The notes beneath the pieces were generated by a model, which saw only the letters and a list, made by a program, of their open reading frames with translations, did not search any database and had not been told where the DNA came from. Shown here piece by piece: positions 1-15,100 of a stretch of 64,000 bases of DNA. The stretch's first letter is position 1. Each line of letters opens with the position of its first letter. Position numbers and translations under genes: made by a program. Source of the DNA: Antedon mediterranea (taxonomy: Eukaryota; Echinodermata; Crinoidea; Comatulida; Antedonidae); NCBI RefSeq assembly GCF_964355755.1, contig NC_092677.1, positions 15,408,101 through 15,472,100 on the forward strand, written 5' to 3'.

Positions 1-123
1 TTACAACTCCATGTGCTAGTAATCCTTGTCTTAATGGAGGTGCTTGCACCAACACTGCTACAGGCTTCAGTTGTACATGTACAAGCTCGTATACTGGTAC
101 AAGATGTGAAATACTGGTTACAG
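1..123 (+). CDS. Exon 1 (partial or edge): 6-Cys EGF
   Basis: Reads TTPCASNPC, then CLNGGAC and [10 protein letters not shown], with six EGF cysteines in a normal pattern. The donor is best placed at ACAG/gttagt; an upstream GT is less likely. The acceptor may lie just before the window. CASNPC fits the O-glucose motif C-x-S-x-P-C. Confidence 0.8.
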
Positions 124-3100
124 GTTAGTTAGTATTGGTTTGTAATCGATAACTTTTATGAACAACAATAAAACGAATGTTATGGTTTGAGATGTCAAAA
201 TGTTTGTAACAGTCACAGTACAAAAACAGGGACACTACCTACCATTAATTTAGAATAATCCTGTGTTTAAATATGCTAACACACACACATATATATATAT
301 ATATCAAAAAGCTAAATCAAAAGTTAGCAGAGCTTTCGGGCAACACTAGCCCTTCATCAGTGCAAGTGAAGGAATTTGGATGCCCAAATTTGAGTTAGTG
401 CTTAGTGCTTACTGACTGACCCACATAGTATAGAGTCGCGTTGCACGCACGCGACTAAAGTTACAAAGTTATAGTGATGCTGGTAGCAGCCGATATTAAA
501 GTTAGTTATCAGTTTCTTCATTTAAAGCATATATTTTACATATTATTTTCATTGGCCATTTAGCTTGTACTAGTAGCCCTTGTCTTAATGGAGGTACTTG
601 TACCAGTGTGACTACGGGCTACAGCTGTACATGTACAAGTACATACACTGGCACAAGATGTGAAACGCTCGTAGAAGTAGGTAAGTTTTCAATTGCTAAA
701 ACAAGTAGAAATATATGGCTCATTGCTTATGTTTAATGGTGACTCTGCTATACTTGATCTCAATTTACTATATGCTAAACGAATCATGTATAAGTATAAG
801 AGTATGTTGATCCAGAAACAGAGTGTCACCACAACCCACAATTATTATATTTTCTTATGACTTCATTTTTATATAATTATCTAAATTGGTAAGATGTGTG
901 TGCTTTTCCCGTTGAATCTGGTCCATGCAATACGCAAGTCTCAGTTCTGCGATACTATTACAACAGTGCTATGGCAGCTTGTAATGCATTTGTATATTTC
1001 TGCGAGGGAAATGGCAACAACTTTGAAAGCATGATGGATTGTGAAACGCAATGCAATGGTAAGAGTTTTCATTAACTTATGTCTTATGTTCGTGTGGTTT
1101 TCCCAGTAATCGCCATAATACATATACCATTTAAATGTAGTGGAGTTGGGCTTGGTGCTTATGATACTTGGCTACCAATCTATGGGTCCTGGGTTCAAGT
1201 CCTGTCATATGTCTCAGGATGTCAGAACTCCACTCCCAAAGACTTGTAATAAGTTTTTGTTTGTTTAGAGCATCTTGTGTATTTGTTGAGAGAAGGAAAG
1301 TGATTGAGTTCACTTGTGGTTATTCTTGACAATTTGCCTAAAATTGAAAAAAAGCAGCATTGAGTGAACCACAAAAGGTCACAGTAAATTAAACTTCAGG
1401 AGTCTCCATTCAGGAGACACAAGTCAGGAGTCCAGAGGTGTCCCCCATTACGGTTCTACTGTATACAGTTGTATAAAACTAAAAATAAAATGATATGTTT
1501 TTGTATAGTACAATGGCTATCTTTGCCAGCTGATGAGAACTTCTTATAATTGTTATTAAACTGTTTGTTAATTGCTTGCCGATATTTAGGTAACTGAACT
1601 AAATAACTTCATTATTATGTAATATCTATAGTTGCAGCAAATCCATGCAGCAGTTCTCCTTGTAGTAACATGGGTACCTGTAATAATATGGGAACAGCGT
1701 ATAGCTGTACATGCCTTAGTGGTTACACTGGAACAACATGTGAAACTATTGGTAAGTAGGACAGGGTGAAGCCTCATTTTCCAGTTAAGCTTGACTTTTA
1801 ACTTTTACGTCGTATACATAGTCCATGACGCAGGCCAAAAAAATCATATAAAGGTTATGATGGCCTTTACGGTAGTAGACGGATACCGTTTCACACTTAT
1901 CTACCTATTATTACAAAATACGCCTACGAGAAATGTTAACACGTGTGTGTTATCAAAAAGATTTAGCATTGACAAAAGATAGAAAATAAAATTCACATTT
2001 GAGATTACACTCCCACGTTTTATAAATAATACTTATTATCGTTCAACCTTATGTAGATCTACTGTGCAAATGTATTTGTGTGTTTAATGTAAACTTTACC
2101 TATTCATGTGCATGAAAACAATTCTTTCTCAATCTTTTTGCATTGTAGTCGCAACCCCATGTGATAGTAGCCCCTGTCTTAATGGAGGTACTTGTATCAG
2201 TTTGACCACAGGCTACAGCTGTACATGTACCAACTCGTACACTGGTACAAGATGTGAAACATTAGGTATGTCTGTAGTAACATTACAGTTATCTTCAGGA
2301 GCTGAACAATAATCTCTATCACAGCAGCAACTTACTATAACTATTATCCTCATCTTTACCCAACATAATTTTTATTTTGAGAAAATGCATTTTGTATAAC
2401 AAGAGTTTGCAACGAGAGTTAGTAGGCCTAATAAGCGAGAGATCGGAAACGGAAGAAAGACGACATCTGTACACAACTACCTGTATGTTTTAAATTAACA
2501 ATAATGTATTGTCATTTGTATATTATTATAACTGTTTCGTCTGTCTACGTGTCACCTACCATCTATTCTTATTTTATTGTTAATGTTAGTTACTACTCCG
2601 TGTGATAGCTCACCTTGTCTTAATGGAGGTTCTTGTGTCAATGATGATATAAATTTCAGTTGTTCATGTACAAGTTCATATAGTGGTACAACATGTGAAA
2701 CACCTGGTACGTTTTTCTGATTGTACTCACAATATTTAATTTTGTTTGTCTTATTGCAAAAAAACAATCAGAAACAAAATATCCACTTACAATACTATTT
2801 AAAAAACCAATACTTTCTAAACTACAGTTATTCTAATATGATGCTAAAGTAACGCATTCTTTAATTCGAATTGAGAAACATTTTTGGTGACATAGCCAGG
2901 ATTTGAGTCTAAGACCCATATTCACCTTAACAGATATGATTAAACATGTGTAACTATATTTAAATCATCAATTATCAACTTATATGAATTACCGTTACTT
3001 AGTATTTAAGGGAAATATCTCACTAGAATGGTGATTGGAGAACGGCCGCTGGGATCGGTTAAGTGAGGGAATACAATACTCATACACAAATCCAATACTA

Positions 3101-6100
3101 CCCAGGCTACAGTGACACTTGTATCATTGCTCTTAGTTCTCACAAATGTCAGATCATTGTCTTCATAATCATTATCTTCTTATTAAATCGGCACCATTAC
3201 TATACCTATTTATTATTTTATAATTTCTTTATTATATTGTAGTTACCAATCCATGTGATAGTTCTCCTTGTCTTAATGGAGGTACTTGTACCAACACTGC
3301 TACAGGCTACAGTTGTACATGTACAAGCTCGTACACTAACACTAGATGTGAGACAGTCGTAGAAAGTAAGTTCTCGCATATTATATGCTACTGTTATTGT
3401 CATTGTAAATTCGGAACTAAAAAACACCCCACCCCACCGACCTCTCATCTTAGTGCTGACCTAAGACATTTTTGAAAAATTAGGGCTGTCAGGTACCCGG
3501 AGATGGCACTTTACATTTACATGGTTTTCATATGAACTTTATTCAGACATTCAAAACCAAAAATTACGTGAAAGTTTGAGATCGTAATGTCTTCATATGA
3601 AAACCATTAATAACATTATAAATATTACTAAACTAATATATCTCTAAATTTGTATATGGTAATATTAATGATATCTCTCAGATTGTATACTTTGAACTAA
3701 GAATACGCAAATATCCAATCGAAATAATTAATAGAATCTTCAATAAAAGATTACCTGACACTTTTGTTTGATGATATTTGTGTATAGCCTATTTCTTCAT
3801 AAAACCTTAAATTGGTATGCTTATGTATGTATACGCATGTGTATATGTGGGTATAGATATAAATCCAAAGGCAAATTACTGAAAAAATTGACAATGCTGT
3901 GGGTATCAGTGGCTGGATCTCAATGGAGATACAAAAATAAAAAGCGAAAAGCTAAATCAAAACGATAAAGTAAACAGCCAGAAAAATTAGCAGAGCTTTC
4001 GGGCAACACTAGCCCTTCATCAGTGCAAGTGAAGGAATTTGGATAACGTCATAGTATAAAGCTGTCAAGTGCTGTGGGTATAGATATATATATATGTATA
4101 TATGTATTAGTACGTGTTTGGTACGTTTGTATGTATGATGTATTTGTATATACTAGATGGCACGCTCGCTTCGCTCGCGTACCATCTAGGTCGTGCCAAC
4201 AGATGGTTCTCGAATACACAGTATTTCCAGCGAGAAAAAAATGGAGATTTCAAATGTACGTACCGCAGGACTATAATACATTGTCGTTTACAGAAACGAA
4301 TAAATATACACAATGATTTATGTAGTCAACCAAAATTAGCACCCTGGGAATTACTTCCGAGAGAGAAACAAAATGAGTCAAATTTTTTTATTTGGACTAA
4401 TTTAAACAAACCTAATTTGTGTTTTGTATGTAACATAAGGGTTGGGGGATGGGGGAAGAAGATAGGTACAAAGAGGAAACATTTTAAAATATATTCTTAT
4501 CCACTCAGTAACGAAATATTGTTTTTAATGTTTTATAGGCCTATAAATAATGTACCACTAAATACAGTAAAACATTTACGATTTAATACGGTACTTTGTT
4601 AAAACTCTCACTTTCATAGTCGATTGAAATAGTAAAGTACATGTAACGATACACCACTACGACGTTTATATATTTTTAAATTATTAATTAATACAAACGT
4701 TGTGAAGCAACTGTCAGTAATAACGTTTATTTATTTGTATATTATATGTTTATAATCTAACAGTAGGGCCTATCTACACTCACAGTAATAAAGTTTATTT
4801 GTATATATTTTTATATTACATCTAACAGTACCAACACTCACAGTAAGAAATTTGCGATTCAAATTGCGATCAAAAGTGGTTAATACCTTAACAGTATTGT
4901 ACAGCATTGCAATACTATTTATGTTTATTCTCCAAGGGGGCCCATAAATCTAAATCTATACCTGTATAATGGTTAAACCAAATAATTTGGAATGTTTATT
5001 TGTATATTATATGTTTATAATCTAACAGTAGGGCCTACCCACACTCACAGTAATAAAGTTTATTTGTATATTTTTATATTACATCTAACAGTACCAACAC
5101 TCACAGTAAGAAATTTGCGATTCAAATTGCGATCAAAAGTGGTTAATACCTTAACAGTATTGTACAGCATTGCAATACTATTTATGTTTATTCTCCAAGG
5201 GGGCCCATAAATCTAAATCTATACCTCTATGGTTAAACCAAATAATTTAGAATGTTCCATTCATCACAAATCAATACATTTGTAAAAACGTATATTAAAT
5301 CTATCAAAATAGTATTTTTAAAAGAAAATCGGCCTGTCTTCAACATTATGATGCTGTACTCGAACTGTTCAACCGGTTTTCAGCTATTAAAAACAATTAT
5401 CGTAGGAGGAGATAGAAAAATGCGAAGCCTCCTCGCATTTTTGTGGCGGGTATTTTTCAAGATGAACATCCATTAGACAGTGTATACCACGATCGGAAAA
5501 CACCCCTATTTTATCGTAGGAGGAGATAGAAAAATGCGAAGCCTCCTCGCATTTTTGTGGCGGGTATTTTTCAAGATGAACATCCATTAGACAGTGTATA
5601 CCACGATCGGAAAACACCCCTATTTGGGGCAAATCGTTGAACCTAAATTCGTTTTAGTCGTCAATAACTAATTATCTAACTTAATTTAATTAGTAAACAG
5701 GGTTACATCAGGTGGTTAAAATCAGTACCGAAAGTACGAACCAACTTTATATACCATCGAGTAAAAATTCTAGAAGTAAGGCGCGATTTACCGAATTTTG
5801 CCCTTACGTAAATTTATATATAGATATACACATATGTATGTATATCGACCTATACGTGTCTAAATATGTCTAATTTAAAAAGAAATTATGTATGTAAACA
5901 AAGAAAGAAACACCCCAAAAAAATTTAAAAATTAAGAAAAATATGTTAATTGATTATTAACAAGGCCAACAGCCATTAAGTCGCGTGCTACAATGCATAG
6001 TGATACCGGACCGACAGACAGACCGACCGACAGACCGACAGACAAACAAACCGACAGACCGACAGACAGACCGACCGACCGACATAGTGAACTATACTGA

Positions 6101-9100
6101 CCGAAATTACTAAACATGTTTAAAAATGTTGAAAGGTTTAAAAACATTTATATTTTTTTAATTTACACGTGCGTAGCCTGTCACTTTTGACGTGCTCGTA
6201 TAACGTAATTTCGAGTTGAAAAGAAAGTCAAGAAAACAGAAATCGGGCAAAAAGAGTGCGCAATAACATTTAACGCGTAGTGCGCGCGCAAAAATATGCG
6301 CACTCATGGCAATTTTGTAAACGCTTAAAATTGCATGAAACGTACTCTTATTTCATCGAAAATAAATTTTGAAAATTTTAAGCGCGCGTACGCATGCGTT
6401 ACATGCGCTACGCACGTAATTGTATTGCCATATTATGATGATTTATGCCCTGAAATTTATGAGTACCAAATTTTATTTAATTGTGATTCATGGTTGTGAA
6501 GATATGATTACAAACGTGATTTCGTTAAATCGTGCGTAGACCGCGTAATTTTTTATTGCGCACCGTGAAAACATAACCACATCGATTCCTGGCCATTAGG
6601 AATATACTGTGAAAAATTGACCTAGCTAGATTAAACTGATATCAAGATAAGGTCAGAAAGCGATAAAACGCATAGTGATACCGGACCGACAGACAGACAG
6701 ACAGACCAACAGACAGACAGACCGACAGCAGACCGACAGACAGACAGACAGACCGACCGACCGACATAGTGAACTAAAGAGTCGCTTCCACGCGACTAAA
6801 AACATATAAGCATGGTTAATGTATAAGATTATAAAAGAAAGAAAATGTATTAATGATGACATGTATAAAAATTAATCAAAGATAAAAACGCATCTCATTT
6901 GTATTTATGACAAAATTGTTCAAAGAGAAAAAAAAATTGTTGATAACGCAGGTATAAAGAAAGTTATATAAGATTATAAAAGAAAGAAAATGCATTTACG
7001 TTAACATGTATAAAAATTAATTAAAGATAAAAACGCATTTTAAGTTGTATTTATTTTCAAGCAAAAGGAAGAATTAAAAAGATAAAAATTGTTAAAAAGA
7101 GAAAAAAATGTTGTTAATTGATAATGTATGTACAAAGAATATAAGTATAATTAATATATAAAGTCTCCAGGACCAGGACTTCTACTTTGAAAATATCAGC
7201 CCTACTGAAGGCCTAAACAAGTGGATCTTTTTTCCCTTTATCTGGGAGAGGGCCCACCCCAGCCTACGCTCTGTGCTAAAATGCCATAATGAAAATATAA
7301 ATACAATTATTGTATTAAAATACATATAAGATCATCATTACTTTTAAATTCCAGATGTTTGTGACGTACCTCATGATTCTGGTTCAAATTGTGGGAATGC
7401 AATCTATGTATTGAGATATTATTACGACAGTGGTTCGTCAAGCTGTATTGCATTTTCATATCAATGTAATGGAAATGGCAACAATTTTGATTCAATAGAG
7501 TCGTGTATGAATGCATGCCAAGGTAAGTTAAGTGAAAGCGCATATTTATTTACAGTTTTTTTTTTCAAATAATACACACCAAAAGAAAATACAACGCAAC
7601 ACATTGTCAATTTATCACCACCTCTATATGATCGTTAGATTTCTGCTTAGTGAAACCTGACTAAATCTAAAAATAAAAGGGGCAAAAGAACAGCCAATAT
7701 TCCAAACCAACATCGGCACCCCTCAAGGTGATAGCTTAAGCCCGGTCTTATTCACTGTTTACCTTGAGTCTGCCCTACAAGGAATCCGAAAAAATAACCA
7801 AACAAAAATCCCTCAAAAGATAACATATGCTGATCATGTAGATTTTTTAAGTCTAAACAGCAAGCATAACGTCAACCAATTAGAACGCCATCTATCAACT
7901 TTCAACTTAAATGTAAATTTAAAAAAAACAGAACACACGATCGTAAGACGACAAAAAGAAGACATACAAGAACAATGGAGAAACACGAAAAAAGTAGGAT
8001 CGCTCCTTGGTGACAGACAAGACATAATTAGAAGAAAACAACTAGCGCGTGTTGCAATGACCAAACTAAACTCGATGTGGCTTCGAAAAGATAAAATCAA
8101 ATTAAAAATACGTAGCTTTACAACTCACTAGTAAAGTATATTACTCTACAACTCCGAAACATGGGGGCTCACAAAAGAAGAAGCACATAAACTTGACACA
8201 TTTCACAGACAACAACTTCGCAAAATTATAGGTATCAGGTTTTCCAGACAGGATATCGAACATAAATTTATACAGAAGGACAGGAACAAAACAATTTCGT
8301 TAGAAATAGTCGACGCACGATGGAGACTATTGGGTCACATACTCAGACAAGACCCATATACACCAGCACAGCAGTAAGCTATTATTTCAGCAACACTACC
8401 AATATAAAATTTCGAGGAAGACCGAGAACCATCCTACCAATAACTCTCAGCAACGACCTACTCACCCTTTATAAGCAGAACACAAACATCATGTATCCCG
8501 GACAATTGAAAACCAAGAACGACATCAAACAACTTAAAACAACAAGCCAATGAAAGATCCGATTGGAAGAAACTGGTAAAAGAGAAATACGGAGCAGTCG
8601 ACAGATTTTTCAGCGGAGAGGCAGTAATCATCATCATATATATGGTCATAATTATATTTTATTAAATGTGTTTTGTCTCTTTATATTAGTAGTCTCAACT
8701 CCATGTGATAGTTCTCCTTGTCTTAATGGAGGTACTTGTACCAACACTGCTACAGGCTACAGTTGTACATGTACAAGTTCGTATACTGGCACAAGGTGTG
8801 AAACACTAGGTAAGATTACATTAAACACAAATATCGGCTAATTAGTTGAATGTCTTGGTATATATCGTGTGGTATCATTGTGATCAGAAACAACTTACAT
8901 TACGTCACTAGCTAGTTTCGATACAATGAAAATGAATAAAAACACATCACAATTAAACATAGTTCTATTGTTTATAGATGTTCATTATTTTCCAGTAATG
9001 AATGATGAGCGGCACTTATTAATGATGAACGTTTTGTGAAAATATTTACTTAACCTTACCAATAGTAGCTGGTGCATGCACAATAAATGTATGATATTAT

Positions 9101-12100
9101 GTACATTAGATACAATGAAAATCAATATAAACACATCACAATTAAAAATAATTCTATTTTTTATGGATGTTTGTGCATAATATTGGCCTATTAGGCTAGT
9201 CAATCTAGCATTTTGAGTGAAACAAATTGCAAACAGAGATTTTTTTTTTTTAATGGTTACATATGATAAGGTAATTATTTTTTGAACGTCACACCTCTGA
9301 CACTCATCCCGAAGGTATGCAAATTAGCTTAAATATGCAAATTAGGGTGAAATTACAGGGTTGCCATATCTTAAAAACTACTAATCGTAGAGAGTTCATT
9401 TTTGTACAGTCTGGTTCAAAATATATATATTTATATTTGCTCTAATGAGACATTTTACAGAAAAATGTCCGGAAGTACCAAATGTTGACCCTTGACCCCA
9501 TTTCTCAATATTTACATAAATATGTGATTAAAATGTATGTAGAGACTTTATTTTGGACTCAATGACTTGGATATTGTTTTTCAATACCCACCATAGAACT
9601 GTATTATAATTCCTAAAATCACAACTTCGTCACGCACCTCGAAAGTATGCAAATTAGTAGTACAAGTAATATTAAATATGCAAATTAGGGAGTGAAATTA
9701 CACCGTTGCCATATCCCGAAAACCGCTAATGCTACAGTGTTGATTTTTTCACTAAAATATTTAAAATGTATATATTTATATTTGCTGTAATGAGATATTT
9801 TACAAAAAAATGCACATTTGACCCTCGACCCCATTTCTCAATATTGCATATACAGTATAATGAAAACTAAAATGTCTGTAGAGACTTTGTTTTGCCCTCA
9901 AATGACTCGGATACAGGTTTCTAATAGCCAACATAGGAATGTTTAGTAAATCTCAAAATCACACCTGTATCACTCACCTTCAAAGTATGCAAATTATTAG
10001 TACAAGTTACATGAAATATGCAAATTAGGGGGTGAAATTACAGGTTCCTATATGTATCGAAAACCGCTAAGGTAGAGAGTTGATTTTTTCAAAAACTTGT
10101 TCAGAATGTACATATTTATATTTGCTCTAATGAAACATTTTACGAAAAAATGACCGGAAATACAACAATTGACCCTCGACCCTATTTATCAATGTTTGCA
10201 TACATAATGCGACTAAAATGTCTGTAGATAATTTTTTTGGACTCAAATGACTCGGATACAGTTTTCCTATTGTCAGCATAGGACCTCTTTGTAATTCCCA
10301 AAATCACATCTTTGTCACATACCTTGAAAGTATGTAAATTATTAGTACAAGTTACATGAAATATGCAAATTAGGGGTGAAATTACTGTCTTCCCATATCT
10401 CGAAAACCATTAATGCTAGAGAGTTGATTTGAATTCAGAGTTGATTCAGAATGTACATATTTATATTCGCTGTAATGAAACATTTTATGCAAAAATTGTC
10501 TTGATTGAATTATGACATTGGACCCTTGATCCTATTTCTCAATATTTTCATATAATTCAACTAAAATATCTGTACAGACTGTTTTGGCCTCAAATGACTC
10601 AGATACAGGTTTTCTATAGCCAGCATAGAACTGTAGTAATTCTCAAAATCACACCTTTGTTATTTCCCTAGAAAATATGAAAATTAGTAGTACAAGAGGT
10701 GAAAGTTGCCATATCTCTATCGGTCATTAGCGTTTTTCGAGAGACATAAGGCTGTAATTTGCATATTTCATATAACTTGTACTAATAATTTGCATACTTT
10801 CGAGTTGCTTGACTTTTGGAATTACTAAACGATCCTATACTGGCTATATAAAACCTGTATCCAAGTCATTTGAGGCCAAAACAAAGTATGTACATACATT
10901 TTAGTTGCGTTATATGCAAATAATATTGAGAAATAGGTTCGAGGGTCAAATGTCATACTTTCGATAAATTTTTTTTCAATAATGACCCAGATACAGATTT
11001 TCTATAGCCAGCATAGAACTGTTTAGTAATTCTCAAAATCACACCTCTGTTATTTCGCTTGAAAGTATGCAAATCAGTAGTACAAGAAAGTTGCCATATC
11101 TCTCTCTCGGTCATTAGCGTTTTCGAGATACATAAGGCAATTCACTGTAATTTGCATATTTCATATAGCTTGTACTACTAATTTGCATACTTTCGAGGTG
11201 CTTGACTTATACTGGCTATAAAAAACCTGTATCCGAGTCATTTGAGGCCAAAACAAAGTCTGTACATACATTTTAGTTGCATTATATGCAAATATTGAGA
11301 AATAATAATAATAATATCCTGGATTTATATAGCGCCTAATGTTGTGTAACCTCTAAGCGCTGTACATAAACTAATACAAAAAAAGGGAATTCCAACCATG
11401 CCAAAATGAAGGCGTGATTTTGGGAATTACAAAGCGGTCCTATGCTGACTATAGGAAACATGTATCCGAGTTATTTGAGTCCAAAACAAAGTCTCTACAG
11501 ACATTTTAGTCGCATTATGTATGCAAACATTAATAAATGGGGTTGAGGGTCAATTGTTGTATTTCCGGTCATTTTTTCGTAAAATGTTTCATTAGAGTAA
11601 ATATAAATATGTACATTCTGAACAAGTTATTGAAAAAATCAACTCTCTAGCCTTAGTGGTTTTTGATATATAGGAACCTTTAATTTCACCCTCTAATTTG
11701 CATATTTCATGTAACTTGTACTAATAATTTGCATACTTTGGAGGTGAGTGATACAGGTGTGATTTTGAGATCTACTAAACAGTCCTATGTTGGCTATTAG
11801 AAACCTGTATCGAAGTCATTTGAGGGCAAAACAAAGTCTCTACAGACATTTTAGTTTCATTTATATATGCAATATTGAGAAATGGGGTCGAGGGTCAAAT
11901 GTCATACTTTCGGTCAATTTTTTGTAAAATGTTTCATTGGAGCAAATAGAAATATGTACATTTTGAATACGGCTGTGAAAAAATCAGCTCTCTAGCATTA
12001 GTGGTTTTCGAGATATAGGACAACTGTAATTTTTTCCTCTTATTTGCATATTTTATTTACATTGTACTACTAATTTGCATACTTTCGAGGTGTTTGACAA

Positions 12101-15100
12101 AGGTGTGATTTTGGGAATTACAAAGTGATCCTATGCTGGCTATTAGGAACCTATGTCTGGGTCATTTGAGGGCAAAATAAAGTCTCTACAGACATTTTAG
12201 TCACATTGTATATGCAAACATTGAGAAATGGGGTCGAAGGTCAAATGTTGTACTTCCGGTCGTTTTTTCGTAAAATTTTTCATTAGAGTAAATATAAATA
12301 TATACATTTTGAATAGATCAGTGAAAAAATCAACTCTCTCGGACTAGTAGTTTTTGAGATATGGTAACCTTGTAATTTCACCCTAATTTGCATATTTAAG
12401 CTAATTTGCATATCATCGGGATGAGTGACAGAGGTGTGATGCTCAAATTTTGATCTCCTCATCATATATGACCATTTAAAAAAGAAAAATCTCTGTTTGC
12501 AATTTGTTTCACTTTGGGCTGTTTTTTTTGCTAGATTGACTAGCCTATATTTCGAAAAAAAAAAAAAAATTAATAAAAACAACAAATATATGTCGAAATT
12601 TCGATATAGCAAACAACAAATAAAAAAAATGTTTTGTTTTGTGTTTTTTTACGTATGTCGAAATTTCGAAAAACAAAATACATTGCACATTGGCCGTCGT
12701 TCATTTCAAATGTCTAATATTAGTGTTTTAGAAGTAAATTTCATATTGCCAGTTTGTTAATTCTATGTTGTCTCCCAGGGCTAGACAGTATAGCTCTTAG
12801 GCATAGCTAAACGAAGTTATACATAATTTCCCGGTTTACGCACGTATTTATATGTTGACATTTTAAAATTGCAAAACAAATAACAATTTGTTGTTTTATT
12901 TATTTGTTGTTTGTTTTGCTATCATGTCAAAATTTCGATATAGCTAGCTATATTTATATTCATGTGACAGGATTAGGCTTTCTTAACAAAAAAGAGCTAT
13001 TTCTGCAACATCTTGTGTATTACTATATTATACAGGAACTCGGCTGTTCTAATGCTTGACAAGAAACAACAGGTCATTTAACATAATACTTTTCCTCTAG
13101 ATATATGCACCCTATCACTAGTAGCGGGAACATGCGCAGTAGATCCTATGTTACGATATTACTTTGACGGCACGACATGTCAGCCATTTGCCTTTTATTG
13201 TAATGAGAATGCCAACAACTTTCAATCCAGCGAAGATTGTGAAAGTGCACGCGGAGCTAAATATGTGAACTAACAAGGACAAATTTTAAAGAAAAATACA
13301 ATATTTCTTTAAGGAAAAGTTAAAGATTTTAAGCTGTTTTTATGAATTTTTTTTTATTGAATTTTTTTACTATAGGCGTTAATCCATGTAGTTCTGCTCC
13401 TTGTCAAAATGGTGGGGTATGTAATACTCTTGGAACAAGCTTTACCTGCACGTGCTCTGGTTGTTGGATTGGAAATAACTGTGAAATAGGTTTGTTTCTT
13501 TCGTATATTTAGTGCACGCCCGTAACCTCCAGTGAAAAACTGCAATGAGCTTTGGTGGTCTCTAGTTTGAAAAGGGCAATAGAAGAAAAAGAAGGGTTCA
13601 TTCGTTAGCTTATTTACAAGTTATCGACGTCTGTTTTTGTGAAACAGGTCAGTGGCCTACCAACATTTGCAAGAAAATAATTTTAATATTGATATAATCA
13701 ACATAATGATTCTACTCTTTGATTAGAGGGTAATCATTTATTATAACATTGGTAATTTGTTTTCACTAGCTCAAAACCCTTGTGCCAACAACGTTTGTCA
13801 GAATGGAGGAGCGTGCGTTGCAGTAGCTGGTTCCTGTACTTCTTACACATGTACCTGTCCATCATGTTTCTCAGGAACATTCTGTGAAATAGGTAATTTT
13901 ACTAAACTATTAGTGATGTGCATGCCGCAGACAGACTATGACTATGCCTTCTTTCTTGATCAGTGTAAATTTGAATGTATACAGGGCATTAAATAAATGG
14001 TTTTTCTATTAGGCCAGGATCCATGTGCTGGAAGTGCATGTCAAAACGGAGGAGTGTGTACTGCTATTGCTGGTGTTTGTACTGCTTACACGTGTTCCTG
14101 TTCAGCATGCTTCACCGGTGCTTTTTGTGAAACAGGTCAGTGGCCTACCAAAATGTGCAAGAAAATAATTATAATATTGATATAATCCACATAATGATTC
14201 TACTCTTTAATTAGAGAGTAATAAGTTATTATAACATTGGTATTTTGTTTCACTAGCTCAAACCCCTTGTGCCAACAACGTTTGTCAGAATGGAGGAACG
14301 TGCGTTGCAGTATCTGGTTCTTGTACTTCTTACACATGTTCCTGTCCATCTTGTTTCTCAGGAACATTCTGTGAAATAGGTAATTATACTAAACTATTAG
14401 CGATGTGCATGCCGCAGGCAGACTAGAACTATGCCCTCTTTCTTGATCAGTGTGAATTTGAATGTTTTCAGGCCATTAAATAAAATATTTTTTATTAGGC
14501 CAGGACCCATGTGCTGGAAGTGCATGTCAAAACGGAGGAGTGTGTACTGCTATTGCTGGTTTTTGTACTGCTTACACGTGTTCCTGTCCAACATGCTTCA
14601 CCGGAGCTTTTTGTGAAACAGGTCAGTGGCCTACCAACATTTGCAAGAAAATAATTATTTATTTATTTATTTATTTATTAGGTTATATGCATGCATTCAT
14701 GCATATAACCTCTTGATTCTGTCAAAATCTTTATTTATTTCTTTATTTATTTATTTATTTGTCCGTCAATTATCTTGATATCAGTTTCATGTAACTAAGT
14801 CAATTTTTCAGAGTGTATTCCTTATGGCCAGGAATCGATGTGGTTATGTTTTCACGGTGCGCAATCAAACATTACGCGGTCTACGCGCGATTTTACAAAA
14901 TCATGTTTGTAATCATATCTTCACTAGCATGAATCACAATTAAACAAAATTTGGTACTCATAAATTTCAGGTCATATTTCATTATATGGCAATACAATTA
15001 CGTGCGTAGCGCATATAACGCTTGCGTACGCGCGCTTAAAATGTTCAAAATTGTCAAAATTTATTTTCGATGAAATTAGAGTACGTTTCAGGCAATTTTA

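Larger units (their letters stand above)
3366..7354 (+). other. Intron 7 (4.0 kb), repeat-filled
   Basis: No exon of the gene could be recognised here. It holds, in order: a 16-bp inverted repeat, a Penelope-like fragment with a hammerhead core, a short palindrome, two tandem duplications, a MITE of about 820 bp and a degenerate A-rich tandem repeat. These are listed separately. Confidence 0.7.

Noticed and set aside
1135-1215. Functional tRNA gene
   Set aside because: A and B boxes are present but no acceptor or anticodon stem is convincing; better as a SINE head. The same reasoning applies to 44925-45022.
4114-4602. Open frame of 162 codons
   Set aside because: No domain, AT-driven composition, starts in a palindrome and overlaps other-strand frames; lies within a repeat-filled intron.
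5387-5632. Minus-strand frame of 81 codons with internal repeat
   Set aside because: Created by the 114-bp tandem duplication; the repeated peptide has no other support.
5932-6862. Minus-strand frames rich in [10 protein letters not shown]
   Set aside because: Translation of the CCGA/CAGA microsatellite.
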